64,000 nt of DNA, from the NCBI RefSeq assembly GCF_907164905.1, contig NZ_CAJRAF010000002.1, positions 1,612,001 through 1,676,000 of the forward strand, in the 5' to 3' direction. This DNA comes from Dyadobacter sp. CECT 9275 (GTDB lineage Bacteria; Bacteroidota; Bacteroidia; Cytophagales; Spirosomataceae). Each line of letters opens with the position of its first letter. The first letter of the stretch is position 1. A program made the position numbers and the translations under genes. Positions 8,883 to 16,923 of this stretch are shown piece by piece. Under the pieces are notes generated by a model, which had not been told where the DNA came from, ran no database searches, and saw only the letters and a list, made by a program, of their open reading frames with translations.

Positions 8883-10650
8883 AATCAAAATCTGGAAAGA
8901 TTTCATCTTGTGAATGTTTGAAGTCTATGGGAGGTAATCCACTGCCAACTATAAAGTTATTTACAAACATGGTAAACGATATTCTATTCTTATTGTATTC
9001 TTGTTTAGTCAAATAGTTACCGATATAAGTATCCAATAGATCTTTCAATTTTAATCTTTTCATCTTGATATAGTATCTCAAAATAATTATCGTGTCAATC
9101 GTTATAATTACTAACGGCCTAACTCTTCTATATCTTAAACGATTTCCATTTGACCTTGATTCTAACTCTTGCTCAAACCATTGATTGACGATATAGTTAA
9201 AACCGTACGAGCTATATGACTCCTCCGGTACAATAGCTATTGGATAAATTTTTATGGAATTACATGAGTTAATTTGATCAAAATCTAATTTATTCGAAAA
9301 TATAAGGTCAATATTATTAATAATTTGCCTAATCACTCCATCCTTTTTATTTTCTTCATCATAAATAAATCTAGTCTTCAAATATGGCTCTACTTTTTCA
9401 TAATTAAATGAATATTTAATGGAGTTTTTAATAAGATTGTTTTTAACCTCGAAGACATAGATATTCTGCCAGTCTCGAATATAGTAATCTGGTTCCCCTT
9501 TTAATTCGCTTTTCAATCTCGCACTCTTTATATCTTCTCCTGATAGTTTAATCGCTTTATTCAAAATGATATCGTACAATACCTTGCTTGCCAAATATCG
9601 TTCAAAAAAATGCTCCCCAAAATGCCCCATAAAATCATTTAGCATTGTCATTTTCCTTTCTTTATATATCTTAAACAAATCAAAAAATATTCCAATGTAA
9701 AGCTTGTCGAATAAAAACTTATCATGTATAAGGTGAAATACATTCGGCTCCAATTCAATAATAGGACTATTTCTAATTGAAAGAAAATCATCATCGTCCG
9801 TTATCTTTGTTAACAAAAACATGTTAACAAATTTATATAATTTAGGAAACTTTATAGGATCAATAGTAAACAACGCTAGGCCCACAATTTTATCTCGATT
9901 GGCGGTCTGATCAAAGATGAATACGAGTTTACCTAAATAATCGGATACAGAATTCAGCCCTCTTTCCATAAGATACTCCTTCAAAAGCTCTCTTGTATTA
10001 GGAGTTGATAGCAAATATGAAAATAGATATTTGGATTTGGTGTATTGTGCAATATAGTTAAAAATAGGAGAGAATTTTGTAATATCCGACTCCATAAGGG
10101 ATCCGAGAAAAGATGTGAGAAGGGATATGTCATTCGGCCACCATTTTTCTAATGACATTCTGCAAATGGCCTCCTTTGAAGCAAATATTTCATTTATGGA
10201 AAGATAACATTTCAAAACATTTATATTTGATTTCTCAATATATTCAATATCATCTAATTTGTATTCGAATTCACTTTGCTTACTAGCTATTTCAAAAAAT
10301 TTAAAATTTGATAGGGGATAAACTATTACAATCTTTGTATTAAATTTGATAGACTTGTCACGTAGTATTTTTTTCCATATCAAGTATGATTTATCTTTGT
10401 ATTCACTAAAATATTTATCTAAAAAATCCTCAGATGATTCAATGTGTGAATGATGGTTAAAATTATTTATGAATAGGATAGCGTACCTCAAAAGAATGCT
10501 CCTTGGTATATTTTTAATATATTCTTCTGGCTTGAAACTTTCATCCGGAAAAATATCCGATCGTAAAAAAAATACACTATTATGAAACACAATATTTTTT
10601 TGACCATTACTTACTCTATTTTTTTTATTTCTACTAGTAGATCTTTTCAT
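8866..10650 (-). CDS. Uncharacterised protein with C-terminal PD-(D/E)XK nuclease domain (possible defence effector)
   Basis: The 594-residue protein is encoded in DNA far richer in A and T than its neighbours. Residues 1-340 are mostly helical with no recognised fold. Residues 344-445 carry a full PD-(D/E)XK set: FGEHFFERYL (Glu346 or Glu350), GEPDYY with Asp388, VFEVKNN with Glu401 and Lys403, and IRQIINNIDLI with Gln442. This is the motif order of Mrr/NERD-like restriction nucleases, so DNA or RNA cleavage is predicted. The last ~100 residues include a beta-rich IITIDTIIILRYY stretch. The 116-residue gene upstream reads the same way and probably forms an operon with it. Composition, isolation and a nearby phage remnant suggest acquired defence DNA; this is inference. 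Confidence 0.6.
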   Translation of the reverse strand: MKRSTSRNKKNRVSNGQKNIVFHNSVFFLRSDIFPDESFKPEEYIKNIPRSILLRYAILFINNFNHHSHIESSEDFLDKYFSEYKDKSYLIWKKILRDKSIKFNTKIVIVYPLSNFKFFEIASKQSEFEYKLDDIEYIEKSNINVLKCYLSINEIFASKEAICRMSLEKWWPNDISLLTSFLGSLMESDITKFSPIFNYIAQYTKSKYLFSYLLSTPNTRELLKEYLMERGLNSVSDYLGKLVFIFDQTANRDKIVGLALFTIDPIKFPKLYKFVNMFLLTKITDDDDFLSIRNSPIIELEPNVFHLIHDKFLFDKLYIGIFFDLFKIYKERKMTMLNDFMGHFGEHFFERYLASKVLYDIILNKAIKLSGEDIKSARLKSELKGEPDYYIRDWQNIYVFEVKNNLIKNSIKYSFNYEKVEPYLKTRFIYDEENKKDGVIRQIINNIDLIFSNKLDFDQINSCNSIKIYPIAIVPEESYSSYGFNYIVNQWFEQELESRSNGNRLRYRRVRPLVIITIDTIIILRYYIKMKRLKLKDLLDTYIGNYLTKQEYNKNRISFTMFVNNFIVGSGLPPIDFKHSQDEIFPDFDFRFDV

Positions 10651-10735
10651 TTTAGAATTATTAAATATTTATAAAATAATTATACATGATAATATTTTCC
10701 TTATCAAAAATGCAAAATCGGTTACAAATAAAAAT

Positions 10736-11086
10736 CTATTTATCAATCAATTTTAAATATTGTTGATACTCGTAACCAGTCATATCTGATATTTTTTTGG
10801 ACATCAGTATGTGCTTCCAACCAGGATCCAGTCTCGACAGCTCTTGATTAAGTACAAAATTGATTTCTGGAAGAAAATTTTTTATCGCAGAAATTAAATC
10901 TATTCTCGATCCTTTAAGTAATACATATGGTAATGCATATTTTACAAGTAAATCCTCAAGTAAGGATCTGTAACTCGTTATACTATTCTCTCCGAGACGG
11001 TCGGATTCCGTATCGACTTCATTCACAAACTTTTTGAGCCTTTGAAGGCGTCCTTCTTCTCCACGGTTATCGTAAGGTATTCTCAT
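10736..11086 (-). CDS. Small hypothetical protein, putative partner of the nuclease
   Basis: The 116-residue soluble protein is not recognised. It is charged and mostly helical (LQRLKKFVNEVDTESDRLG near the start, MTGYEYQQYLKLIDK at the end), with no Cys cluster or membrane segment. It lies 85 bases upstream of the AT-rich nuclease gene, in the same direction and with similarly low GC, so the two were probably acquired together. Its position before a large effector would suit an antitoxin, sensor or immunity role, but nothing in the sequence proves that. The start at 11084-11086 gives MRIPYDNRGEEGR. Confidence 0.5.
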   Translation of the reverse strand: MRIPYDNRGEEGRLQRLKKFVNEVDTESDRLGENSITSYRSLLEDLLVKYALPYVLLKGSRIDLISAIKNFLPEINFVLNQELSRLDPGWKHILMSKKISDMTGYEYQQYLKLIDK

Positions 11087-11257
11087 ATTAATTCAGTTTG
11101 TCTTCTTTTAGAGTATTCATACATGAAAATTGTAACTCACTATCAAGCTTTGTCTGAAAGTAGTTTAGAAAGAAACCTACTGATTAGAAACTTCTTCTCC
11201 GCAAAAAATCATGGTTTTCCTTGATATGTCAGCATAAATAGATCTAGGCCTTAATGG

Positions 11258-11277
11258 CCTGCTGAAATTTCAGCAGG
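11258..11277. repeat. Perfect 20-bp palindrome
   Basis: CCTGCTGAAATTTCAGCAGG is its own reverse complement. It lies just behind a shorter dyad (GGCC TTAAT GGCC at 11247-11259), in the 269 bases between the small partner gene and the Rha remnant. No T-run follows on either strand, so it is more like a protein-binding or recombination site than a terminator. The rest of this gap shows only a possible 22-codon frame at 11287. Confidence 0.6.
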
Positions 11278-11355
11278 GGTATCGTCATGCCAATTGAAAA
11301 GAGTTCAGCCATGCAGCACTTGAAATTCGACCCTGATTGTAAGTTGGTTACTTAA

Positions 11356-11676
11356 TTAAGGAACTTCATAGAGGACATCTGTGGATAGTCTGGCCTGCTT
11401 TGTAGCAAGCATCAATGCTTCGGCAAAAGTCTGCGGGAGTTGGTTTTCTGGCTCTTCCCAGCGACGATTTACCTGGATCCTAAGTTCGATATTGTACCCG
11501 GTCATCAGGTCCATAGTCTGCATTTTGGCGAGCGTCATTTCCCTGAATTCTCTACTCTGTTCATTTACGAAAAGGGATGATCCAATTTTTGATAGTCCTA
11601 ACCTGTCGTAATTTTCGTTGAGAATGTCACAATCTCTCAGCACATGGGAATGTTGTTTTCCAGTCAACTGAGCAAT
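11356..11676 (-). pseudogene. Remnant of phage regulatory protein, Rha family
   Basis: The frame reads IAQLTGKQHSHVLRDCDILN, then MTLAKMQTMDLMTGYNIELR and VNRRWEEPE. These are typical Rha-domain motifs (target helix TGKxH..V.RD, then the KMQTMDLMTGY block). An in-frame stop (TAA at 11677-11679) interrupts the domain just before IAQL, leaving only a TTG as start. The frame ends after FAEALMLATKQA, where Rha proteins usually continue for another 50-100 residues. I read this as a gene truncated at both ends. Rha proteins are phage or prophage regulators, so this supports an old mobile element here. Confidence 0.6.
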
Positions 11677-11792
11677 TTATTTCTTCGATAATATGAGGCA
11701 TAATGGATATGTTTACGGAGGATATTACGGTCAACCGTATAAGTAATTATGTGCCCAAATCTCCTTTTTGAAGCACCCTCAACTTTATCACT

Positions 11793-12509
11793 ATGATACC
11801 AATCCCCCTAGAAAATCAAAGAAAAGGTGTTATCGGCCTTTTTATATGGCTCTTACTCTTCTTTCTTGTCTTAATATTGATCGCAGTTAGAAGAAATGAA
11901 TGGGATGCAGTTGCAGGTTTATCCGGGGCCGCTATTGCTGTTATCCCCGCTATTATGGCCTATGATACCATTTTCCAGGCAAGAATCGAAAAGCTCCCTC
12001 AGCTGGATATCATCATTGATATAACAAGTAGATATTCTTTATTCCAGCTTGTAATTGTCAATAATGGGGGATCAGCGGCTTATAATATCAATCTTACCTG
12101 GCTCGATAAAGAGCAAGGTTCAGGGAGGCCTTTACCAATTCCCTTTAATTTATTTGGACAACCAATTTCATTTAGCAAAGATGAGCGGTATAATGTTATC
12201 CGGCTTCTTTCAAAAGGCCAGTCACATCACACAGTTATCGATGGATATTATCCATTCTATGAAAGATACCCGGAGGAAGCATTTTTCATGGCAAAACTCA
12301 GCTATTCGGAGGACGTAGCAGGAAATAGCAAAATGGAAATCATCATTCCTGTATCCTTGGATGAATTCAGATCGACTCTGGATTATCATACTGAATCTTC
12401 AAAGACCAACTACGAGCTGCAACAGTTACCAAAAAAATTGGATAAGATTAAAAGTGCCTTGGACAATATCACCTGCAAGTTGGATACAGGACGGAAAAAG
12501 AATTTGTAG
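11793..12509 (+). CDS. Membrane-anchored hypothetical protein
   Basis: The 238-residue protein begins with two transmembrane helices (about residues 13-31 and 38-56). A soluble domain follows, rich in beta strands (LDIIIDITSRYSLFQLVIVNNGGSAAYNINLTWLD, like an immunoglobulin-type sheet). The tail is a Lys-rich amphipathic helix (LQQLPKKLDKIKSALDNI). I do not recognise the family. This is the common layout of bacterial proteins with two helices followed by a beta sandwich, sometimes found in accessory regions. It stands alone between a phage remnant and a hairpin cluster, and its GC content is lower than that of core genes in the window. Confidence 0.6.
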   Translation: MIPIPLENQRKGVIGLFIWLLLFFLVLILIAVRRNEWDAVAGLSGAAIAVIPAIMAYDTIFQARIEKLPQLDIIIDITSRYSLFQLVIVNNGGSAAYNINLTWLDKEQGSGRPLPIPFNLFGQPISFSKDERYNVIRLLSKGQSHHTVIDGYYPFYERYPEEAFFMAKLSYSEDVAGNSKMEIIIPVSLDEFRSTLDYHTESSKTNYELQQLPKKLDKIKSALDNITCKLDTGRKKNL

Positions 12510-12532
12510 ATGATAACTTTCGATATGATATA

Positions 12533-12670
12533 GCGGTTTACAGTTTAAACCGCAGTTTAAATTAAACTGGCTGCGAACTCGTTTAGAGGTTTAAGTTTAA
12601 TACCTCATTTAGGGGGGTTAAACTAAACCGATTTTTAAACCGGTAGTTAATACCCGAAATCCGGGTATTA
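12533..12670. repeat. Cluster of hairpins built on TTTAAAC-type words
   Basis: Three clean inverted repeats occur in 138 bases: GCGGTTTA/TAAACCGC (12533-12553), CAGTTTA/TAAACTG (12553-12569), and TAATACCCG/CGGGTATTA (12648-12670). Further copies of GGTTTAA, TTAAACC and AATACC lie in between. The first may end the upstream transcript; the whole cluster precedes the DUF805 genes by about 110 bases. Confidence 0.55.
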
Positions 12671-12782
12671 GTCAGTGAAAGACAGCGGGGCATCCACTCA
12701 GCAGGTTAGTTCGATTAAAGTGCGTTGTAATTTTGCTACACTTGGTTACATTGCACTATTAAAAAACCTCTTATATCAGATT

Positions 12783-13106
12783 ATGTTCAAAAAACCATTC
12801 TCCTTTGACGGGCGCATTGGGCGCACTGAATATTGCCTTTCATACTTTGGATACTTTGCAATCCTAGTCGTTCTGGGAGCCACTTTCCCGAACACTGACA
12901 TGGCCAACCTTTTACAACTTATCCTGTTAATACCGTTGATCTGGTTTCTTTTGGCCCAAGGAGCAAAACGATGTCATGACAGAGGTAATTTTGGAGGGTT
13001 CCAAATAATTCCTTTCTATCTCCTCTGGATGATGTTTGCGCCAGGCGATCCGGGAGAAAACGAGTATGGGCCAAGCCCGAAGCAGCCGGCAGAGCAACGA
13101 GTTTGA
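12783..13106 (+). CDS. DUF805 family membrane protein, copy 1
   Basis: The 107-residue protein has the DUF805 signature: FSFDGRIGRTEYCLSYFGY at the N-terminus, two to three membrane helices, and AQGAKRCHDRGNFGGFQIIPFYLL followed by PGDPGENEYGPSP at the end. The FxGRxxRxEY and KRxHDxG motifs are intact. The family is inner-membrane and of unknown biochemical role. I use the ATG at 12783 because the motif begins right after it; a longer frame from 12675 adds unrelated residues. A second copy follows after 35 bases, so the pair is a tandem duplication. Confidence 0.85.
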   Translation: MFKKPFSFDGRIGRTEYCLSYFGYFAILVVLGATFPNTDMANLLQLILLIPLIWFLLAQGAKRCHDRGNFGGFQIIPFYLLWMMFAPGDPGENEYGPSPKQPAEQRV

Positions 13107-13141
13107 ATTACATGTCAGTTGTGTAACCTCCTTATCAAATC

Positions 13142-13453
13142 ATGTCCGAAAACCCCTTCTCATTCGACGGCCGTATCAGGCGTACCGAATATTGTCTTTC
13201 TTACATTGGGTACTATGTGATCCAATTTACATTACAGTACCTCCTTATTGATGTTGAAATGGGAGTTCTCATCCTGGCCGCTTGCTTTATCCCCCTTGTT
13301 TGGTTTAGCCTTGCGCAGGGTGCAAAAAGATGTCACGACATAGGCAATAGCGGATGGTTCCAACTGATCCCTCTATACTTTCTTTGGATGATGTTCGCTC
13401 CGGGCCATCCGGGTAGAAATAAATACGGGCCAAGCCCTAAGCAGCCGACTTGA
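13142..13453 (+). CDS. DUF805 family membrane protein, copy 2
   Basis: The 103-residue paralogue of the preceding gene begins FSFDGRIRRTEYCLSYIGY and ends KRCHDIGNSGWFQLIPLYFLWMM with the same GPSPKQP tail. The tails and motif blocks are nearly identical while the central helices differ, as expected if helix sequence drifts more freely. The two genes probably share a transcript. The biochemical role of DUF805 proteins is not established. Confidence 0.85.
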   Translation: MSENPFSFDGRIRRTEYCLSYIGYYVIQFTLQYLLIDVEMGVLILAACFIPLVWFSLAQGAKRCHDIGNSGWFQLIPLYFLWMMFAPGHPGRNKYGPSPKQPT

Positions 13454-13653
13454 AATTAACTAGCTTAACCTTACTGCTTTACTGTCCCGCTCCTTTATAC
13501 AGGGAGATCCCTTCCCAGATTAAGCAGCCATACCAGTCAAGCAAAACCCTTTAAATTATTTTAGAAAAGGATGCAGGAGGACCTTAAAACACTGCTTAAC
13601 CGTCTGATGATTTATGCAAACATGCCGACGAACCCGGAGTGGCCAGAAACAAA

Positions 13654-13685
13654 AAACCCAGGGTGTTTAAGTACATCCTGGGTTT
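13654..13685 (-). terminator. Intrinsic terminator after tRNA-Ala
   Basis: AAACCCAGG/CCTGGGTTT forms a 9-bp stem with a 14-base loop. On the minus strand it is followed by a T-rich run (complement of 13648-13656), directly downstream of the leftward tRNA. Confidence 0.75.
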
Positions 13686-13730
13686 AATTGAGTGTAAATT
13701 TCATAACTTACTGATTTACATCTGTACTGG

Positions 13731-13804
<74 letters not shown>

Positions 13805-13945
13805 GGCTTGTTGGGAGTGCAAAGATGTTCTGCAGAATTTATATTAACAAACATAATCCAAGATTTTTGTTTTCAGTACGCAAACGGTATCGGAAATTCC
13901 AAGCATTCGGGATGGTCATACTCCCGAATGCTTACCTGAAATACC

Positions 13946-14125
13946 CTAACCTCGCCCGCCTCCTCCAAAGGCTTTGGCAACTCCCCAAATGATCAGTACG
14001 ATCACTCCGAGTACCAGAATAATGCCGGTCCACATGCCGCCTTTAAATATGGCTCCAACCAGTTCGCAACTGGTAAGTGTGAATGTAAGAAGCGTAATTA
14101 TAATGAGGTTGATTATCGGTTTCAT
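13946..14125 (-). CDS. Small membrane lipoprotein-like protein
   Basis: The frame encodes 59 residues from the ATG at 14123-14125 to the stop at 13946-13948. It starts MKPIINLIIITLLTFTLTSCE, a signal with a lipobox Cys near residue 20, then FKGGMWTGIILVLGVIVLIIWGV, a membrane helix, and ends FGGGGRG. Short proteins of exactly this layout are widespread in Cytophagales and are often mislabelled as phosphatidate cytidylyltransferase because of chance similarity. They are far too short for that enzyme. The function is unknown; inner-membrane location is likely. Confidence 0.7.
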   Translation of the reverse strand: MKPIINLIIITLLTFTLTSCELVGAIFKGGMWTGIILVLGVIVLIIWGVAKAFGGGGRG

Positions 14126-14183
14126 AACAATGATGGGTTTTAATGATGAAATACATTCTTAAAAAACCATTCCTGTTACAAAC

Positions 14184-14720
14184 TCAGCCGATATACCCAG
14201 ACTCTGCATCAACTGGAATGAGCCTGTGAATGTCATTTTGAAGCAGTAATTCGAACAATTTGACGGTGGCTGCTGCATCTCCGTGCGCCCTGTGCCTGTT
14301 TTCAAGCGAAATCCGCAGACTTTCGCACAGATTCCCGAGACTGTATGACTTAAATCCGGGGAATATTTTCCTGCTCAGCTGAACGGTACACAGCAGATCC
14401 CGTTGAAAATACTCATCAACTGCCTGAAATTCGCGTTTTATAAAGCCATAGTCAAACCGGGCATTGTGTGCAACAAACCAGGCATCCCTGGTAAGACGCC
14501 GGACTGAATCCTGCACTTCTGCAAATGTAGGCGAATCCTGCACCATCAGGTTGTCAATCCCGGTAAGCCGGGTAATAAACGGTGGGATATATATTTCCGG
14601 ATTAATCAGTGTGTGAAAAAAATCCACTACCTCCCGTCCATCGTGGCGAAATATGGCTATTTCAGTAATCCGGGCAGCGCCCCCTCCACCTGTCGTCTCT
14701 ATATCAACTATTGCATACAT
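14184..14720 (-). CDS. DnaQ-like DEDDh 3'-5' exonuclease
   Basis: The 178-residue protein is a bare exonuclease domain of the DNA polymerase III epsilon type. It has MYAIVDIETTGGG (Asp6, Glu8), AHNARFDYGF (Asp90) and HRAHGDA (His143, Asp148), the full DEDDh set for two-metal 3'-5' cleavage. I start at the ATG at 14718-14720, as it opens directly on the first catalytic strand; a longer frame to 14903 runs through the neighbouring terminator and the tonB-like gene. No GIY-YIG or helicase domain follows, so it may be a proofreading-like or repair exonuclease that works alone or with a polymerase encoded elsewhere. Confidence 0.88.
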   Translation of the reverse strand: MYAIVDIETTGGGGAARITEIAIFRHDGREVVDFFHTLINPEIYIPPFITRLTGIDNLMVQDSPTFAEVQDSVRRLTRDAWFVAHNARFDYGFIKREFQAVDEYFQRDLLCTVQLSRKIFPGFKSYSLGNLCESLRISLENRHRAHGDAAATVKLFELLLQNDIHRLIPVDAESGYIG

Positions 14721-14766
14721 CGGCCACCTGCCAATTTTAATATCAGAATTTTTCTTACAAAGGTAT

Positions 14767-14796
14767 AAAAAAAGTTCCCCGCTTACTGCAGGGAAC
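14767..14796 (-). terminator. Intrinsic terminator of the TonB-type gene
   Basis: On the minus strand GTTCCC...GGGAAC forms a stem followed by seven T (complement of 14767-14773). It sits between the TonB-family gene, ending at 14825, and the exonuclease start. Confidence 0.7.
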
Positions 14797-14824
14797 TTCC
14801 ATAACCTATGCGTTGGAGCAATTA

Positions 14825-15853
14825 TTACTGATCCAGCTGAAACGAGATGGGCATGGTGAATTTCACTTTTACAGGACGGCCTCCCTGTTTGCCGGGATTC
14901 CATTTAGGCATAAGCTTAATCACCCTCAGCGCTTCTTCATCACATCCGAAACCGATTCCTTTTATCGTACCCACGTTCTCAATTTGCCCATCAGCACCTA
15001 CGGTGAATGTCACGAATACCTTTCCCTGAATACCTGCACTTGAAGCCTTTTGCGGATATCTTAGATTTTTCTGAAGGAAGGATGCCATAGCGCTCATACC
15101 TCCCATAAACTCCGGGTTTTGCTCAACGTGAATAAAGACCTCGTCCTTTGCCGGCAATACTTCCGTAATATTAGCCTTGCTTTCTCCAATCGACGACACC
15201 GGTGGAGCTATAATTTCAGTGGCACCTTCCCCTTCCACCGTTTCTTGCCCGGGCTGCGCTTTGCTAAGATCTTCAATCACCGGAGGCACGCTTTCTGTGA
15301 TCACCTTTTCATCCTGGACCACTTCCGGCACCGTGTACTTAACCGTATTTGGAATCTCTTTTGGTGGCGGCGGCGGAGTTTTCGGCTCAAAAAAGGCATC
15401 AGGCTTAATATCCACTTTCTCCAGCTTGATCTCAAATCTGATATCCGAATCCTTGGGTTCAGGCGTAAGCCGGGCATAGAGATTGGGCAGCATCACCATC
15501 AAAAGAAACAACGTAACTCCCAGGATCATAGATCTTTGTACTGTTTGACTATACCCTTTCCTGAGCGCGTAGGCTCCGTAAAGTTTATTACGTCCTTCAA
15601 AAACGATGTCATTTAAAGAGTTTTCCATGGCTAACAGATGTTTATGTTCAACATTCAAAAAACGAAGGGTTTTTGAGTCTGCCGCTGAAATAATGCCTTC
15701 ATAAGCTTTCTCAAAGGAGTCCCCCTCCCAAAGTCGTTCTTCGGTTTCACAGGCTAAATGATCCAGTATCTCATTGTACAATTCCGGATCTACGTGATTA
15801 TCCTGCAAGTACTTGCTAAAAAGATCTATTCGATTTTTATGAAGACGTATCAT
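14825..15853 (-). CDS. TonB-family energy transducer with N-terminal PadR-associated helical domain
   Basis: The 342-residue protein has three parts. Residues 1-70 are a helical domain (FSKYLQDNHVDPELYNEILDHL, EGDSFEKAYEG) resembling the HAAS or permease-prefix domains that pair with PadR regulators. A single membrane helix lies near residues 107-128, followed by a Pro-rich span (KTPPPPPKEIP). Residues 255-342 are a TonB C-terminal domain with GKVFVTFTVGADGQI and a YP motif (NLRYPQKA). TonB proteins carry proton-motive energy to outer-membrane receptors; four receptors lie in this window, but pairing is unknown. It lies 36 bases after the PadR gene and is surely in its operon. The N-terminal fusion is unusual for TonB. 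Confidence 0.85.
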   Translation of the reverse strand: MIRLHKNRIDLFSKYLQDNHVDPELYNEILDHLACETEERLWEGDSFEKAYEGIISAADSKTLRFLNVEHKHLLAMENSLNDIVFEGRNKLYGAYALRKGYSQTVQRSMILGVTLFLLMVMLPNLYARLTPEPKDSDIRFEIKLEKVDIKPDAFFEPKTPPPPPKEIPNTVKYTVPEVVQDEKVITESVPPVIEDLSKAQPGQETVEGEGATEIIAPPVSSIGESKANITEVLPAKDEVFIHVEQNPEFMGGMSAMASFLQKNLRYPQKASSAGIQGKVFVTFTVGADGQIENVGTIKGIGFGCDEEALRVIKLMPKWNPGKQGGRPVKVKFTMPISFQLDQ

Positions 15854-15889
15854 GATAGGTGAAGTATTAAATGTTAGCCACTAGCACTC

Positions 15890-16243
15890 CTAGTCTGTTG
15901 CGAGGCTCCTGGGCGCCAGCAATAGTTTGATAGCCTCCACAAACCTTTCCAGGTCATTTGTCTTGGCACGCGCAACCTCATTACCCGGGCTGGTGAGCGA
16001 GTAGTACTTTCTTAACCGTCCATCCACCTCCACCGACTCGGTGATCAGCAATCCTTCCTGTTCCAGTTTATGGAGTACAGGATATAATGCTCCGAAAGTC
16101 AATGCTATGGCTCCGCCCGTACGGTCCTTCACTTCCTGTGTAATTTCATACCCATACATCCTGTCATGCTCGGCTAGTAAATTCAGCACTATCGTTTTGA
16201 GCGTACCCCTCACATATTCGTTACTCGTTGTGTTATTTTCCAT
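15890..16243 (-). CDS. PadR-family transcriptional regulator
   Basis: The 117-residue protein matches the compact PadR family: GTLKTIVLNLLAEHDRMYGYEITQEVKDRTGG, then LTFGALYPVLHKLEQEGLLI (recognition helix), a VDGRLRKYYSLT wing, and a C-terminal dimer helix. PadR proteins repress target genes and usually their own operon. The following gene is the TonB-type protein with a PadR-associated domain, which should be co-transcribed. I use the ATG at 16241-16243, since an ATG seven codons upstream lies only one base downstream of the palindrome that overlaps the promoter. Confidence 0.88.
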   Translation of the reverse strand: MENNTTSNEYVRGTLKTIVLNLLAEHDRMYGYEITQEVKDRTGGAIALTFGALYPVLHKLEQEGLLITESVEVDGRLRKYYSLTSPGNEVARAKTNDLERFVEAIKLLLAPRSLATD

Positions 16244-16261
16244 ATCATTTAATTTCTTGTA

Positions 16262-16288
16262 CAAATATATATAAGTTTTTTATATATA
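16262..16288 (-). promoter_or_regulatory. PadR-operon promoter overlapping an AT-only dyad
   Basis: TATATATA-N7-TATATATA (16266-16288) overlaps a leftward TATATTTG -7 element (16262-16269), 19 bases before the PadR start. PadR-type factors bind symmetric AT-rich dyads, so this is a likely autoregulatory operator. Confidence 0.55.
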
Positions 16289-16321
16289 CAAATTTTCTCA
16301 GAAAAAATAAGGGATTTGCTG

Positions 16322-16792
16322 CTATACTTCCGCCAGCGGGATAGACCTGTTGATTCTTTCCTCCAGTGAGATAAAGGTTTCTGTACGCTGGATACCACTC
16401 ACTTTCTGAATTTTATCGTGCAGGATTTCCCGTAGATGCCCGGTATCCCGACAAACGATTTTGGTAAAAATACTGTAAATACCTGTTGTATAATGAATAT
16501 TGACGACTTCCGGGATTTTTTCGAGTTCTACCGCGACCTGCTCATATAATGAACTTTTGTCCAGGTAAATTCCCAGAAAAGCACTGATATCCCAACCAAG
16601 CTTAGCCGGATCGATAACAAGCTGAGAACCCTTTACAATTCCCATCTGTTCCAGTTTTTTCATTCGGACGTGGACCGTCCCGCCGGAAACAAAAACTCTC
16701 TTTCCTATCTCTGTATAAGGCAATGCCGCATTTTCAATTAACAGAGACAGAATCCTTAGATCAGTACTATCAATATCTGAATATTTTTGCAT
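16322..16792 (-). CDS. Lrp/AsnC-family transcriptional regulator
   Basis: The 156-residue protein has a full AsnC-type layout. The N-terminal helix-turn-helix is DSTDLRILSLLIENAALPYTEIGKRVFVSGGTVHVRMKKLEQMGIV. A RAM-type sensor domain follows, with WDISAFLGIYLD and TGIYSIFTKIVCRD, ending in a strand pair ETFISLEERINRSIPL. Such proteins form octamers and respond to amino acids. It is the first gene left of the tRNA-like locus, and the 170-base AT-rich gap to its right probably holds its promoter. Targets cannot be told from sequence. Confidence 0.9.
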   Translation of the reverse strand: MQKYSDIDSTDLRILSLLIENAALPYTEIGKRVFVSGGTVHVRMKKLEQMGIVKGSQLVIDPAKLGWDISAFLGIYLDKSSLYEQVAVELEKIPEVVNIHYTTGIYSIFTKIVCRDTGHLREILHDKIQKVSGIQRTETFISLEERINRSIPLAEV

Positions 16793-16923
16793 AAAACGTC
16801 AAATGTTTGAATTTTTCATAACAATATAGCTCAAATAATAGATGTATTGTAAATTTTTCGAATTTTTTATGAAAAAATTTTATATTTAAATTCTTTACTT
16901 TTAGCTTTGCACTATCAAAATAC

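Noticed and set aside
11042..11224. Rightward 60-codon frame next to the AT-rich unit
   Set aside because: No motif, overlaps the small partner gene start, biased AT composition makes chance frames likely.
8866..13453. Complete prophage or integrative element
   Set aside because: No integrase, capsid, terminase or direct-repeat att pair was found; only fragments remain.
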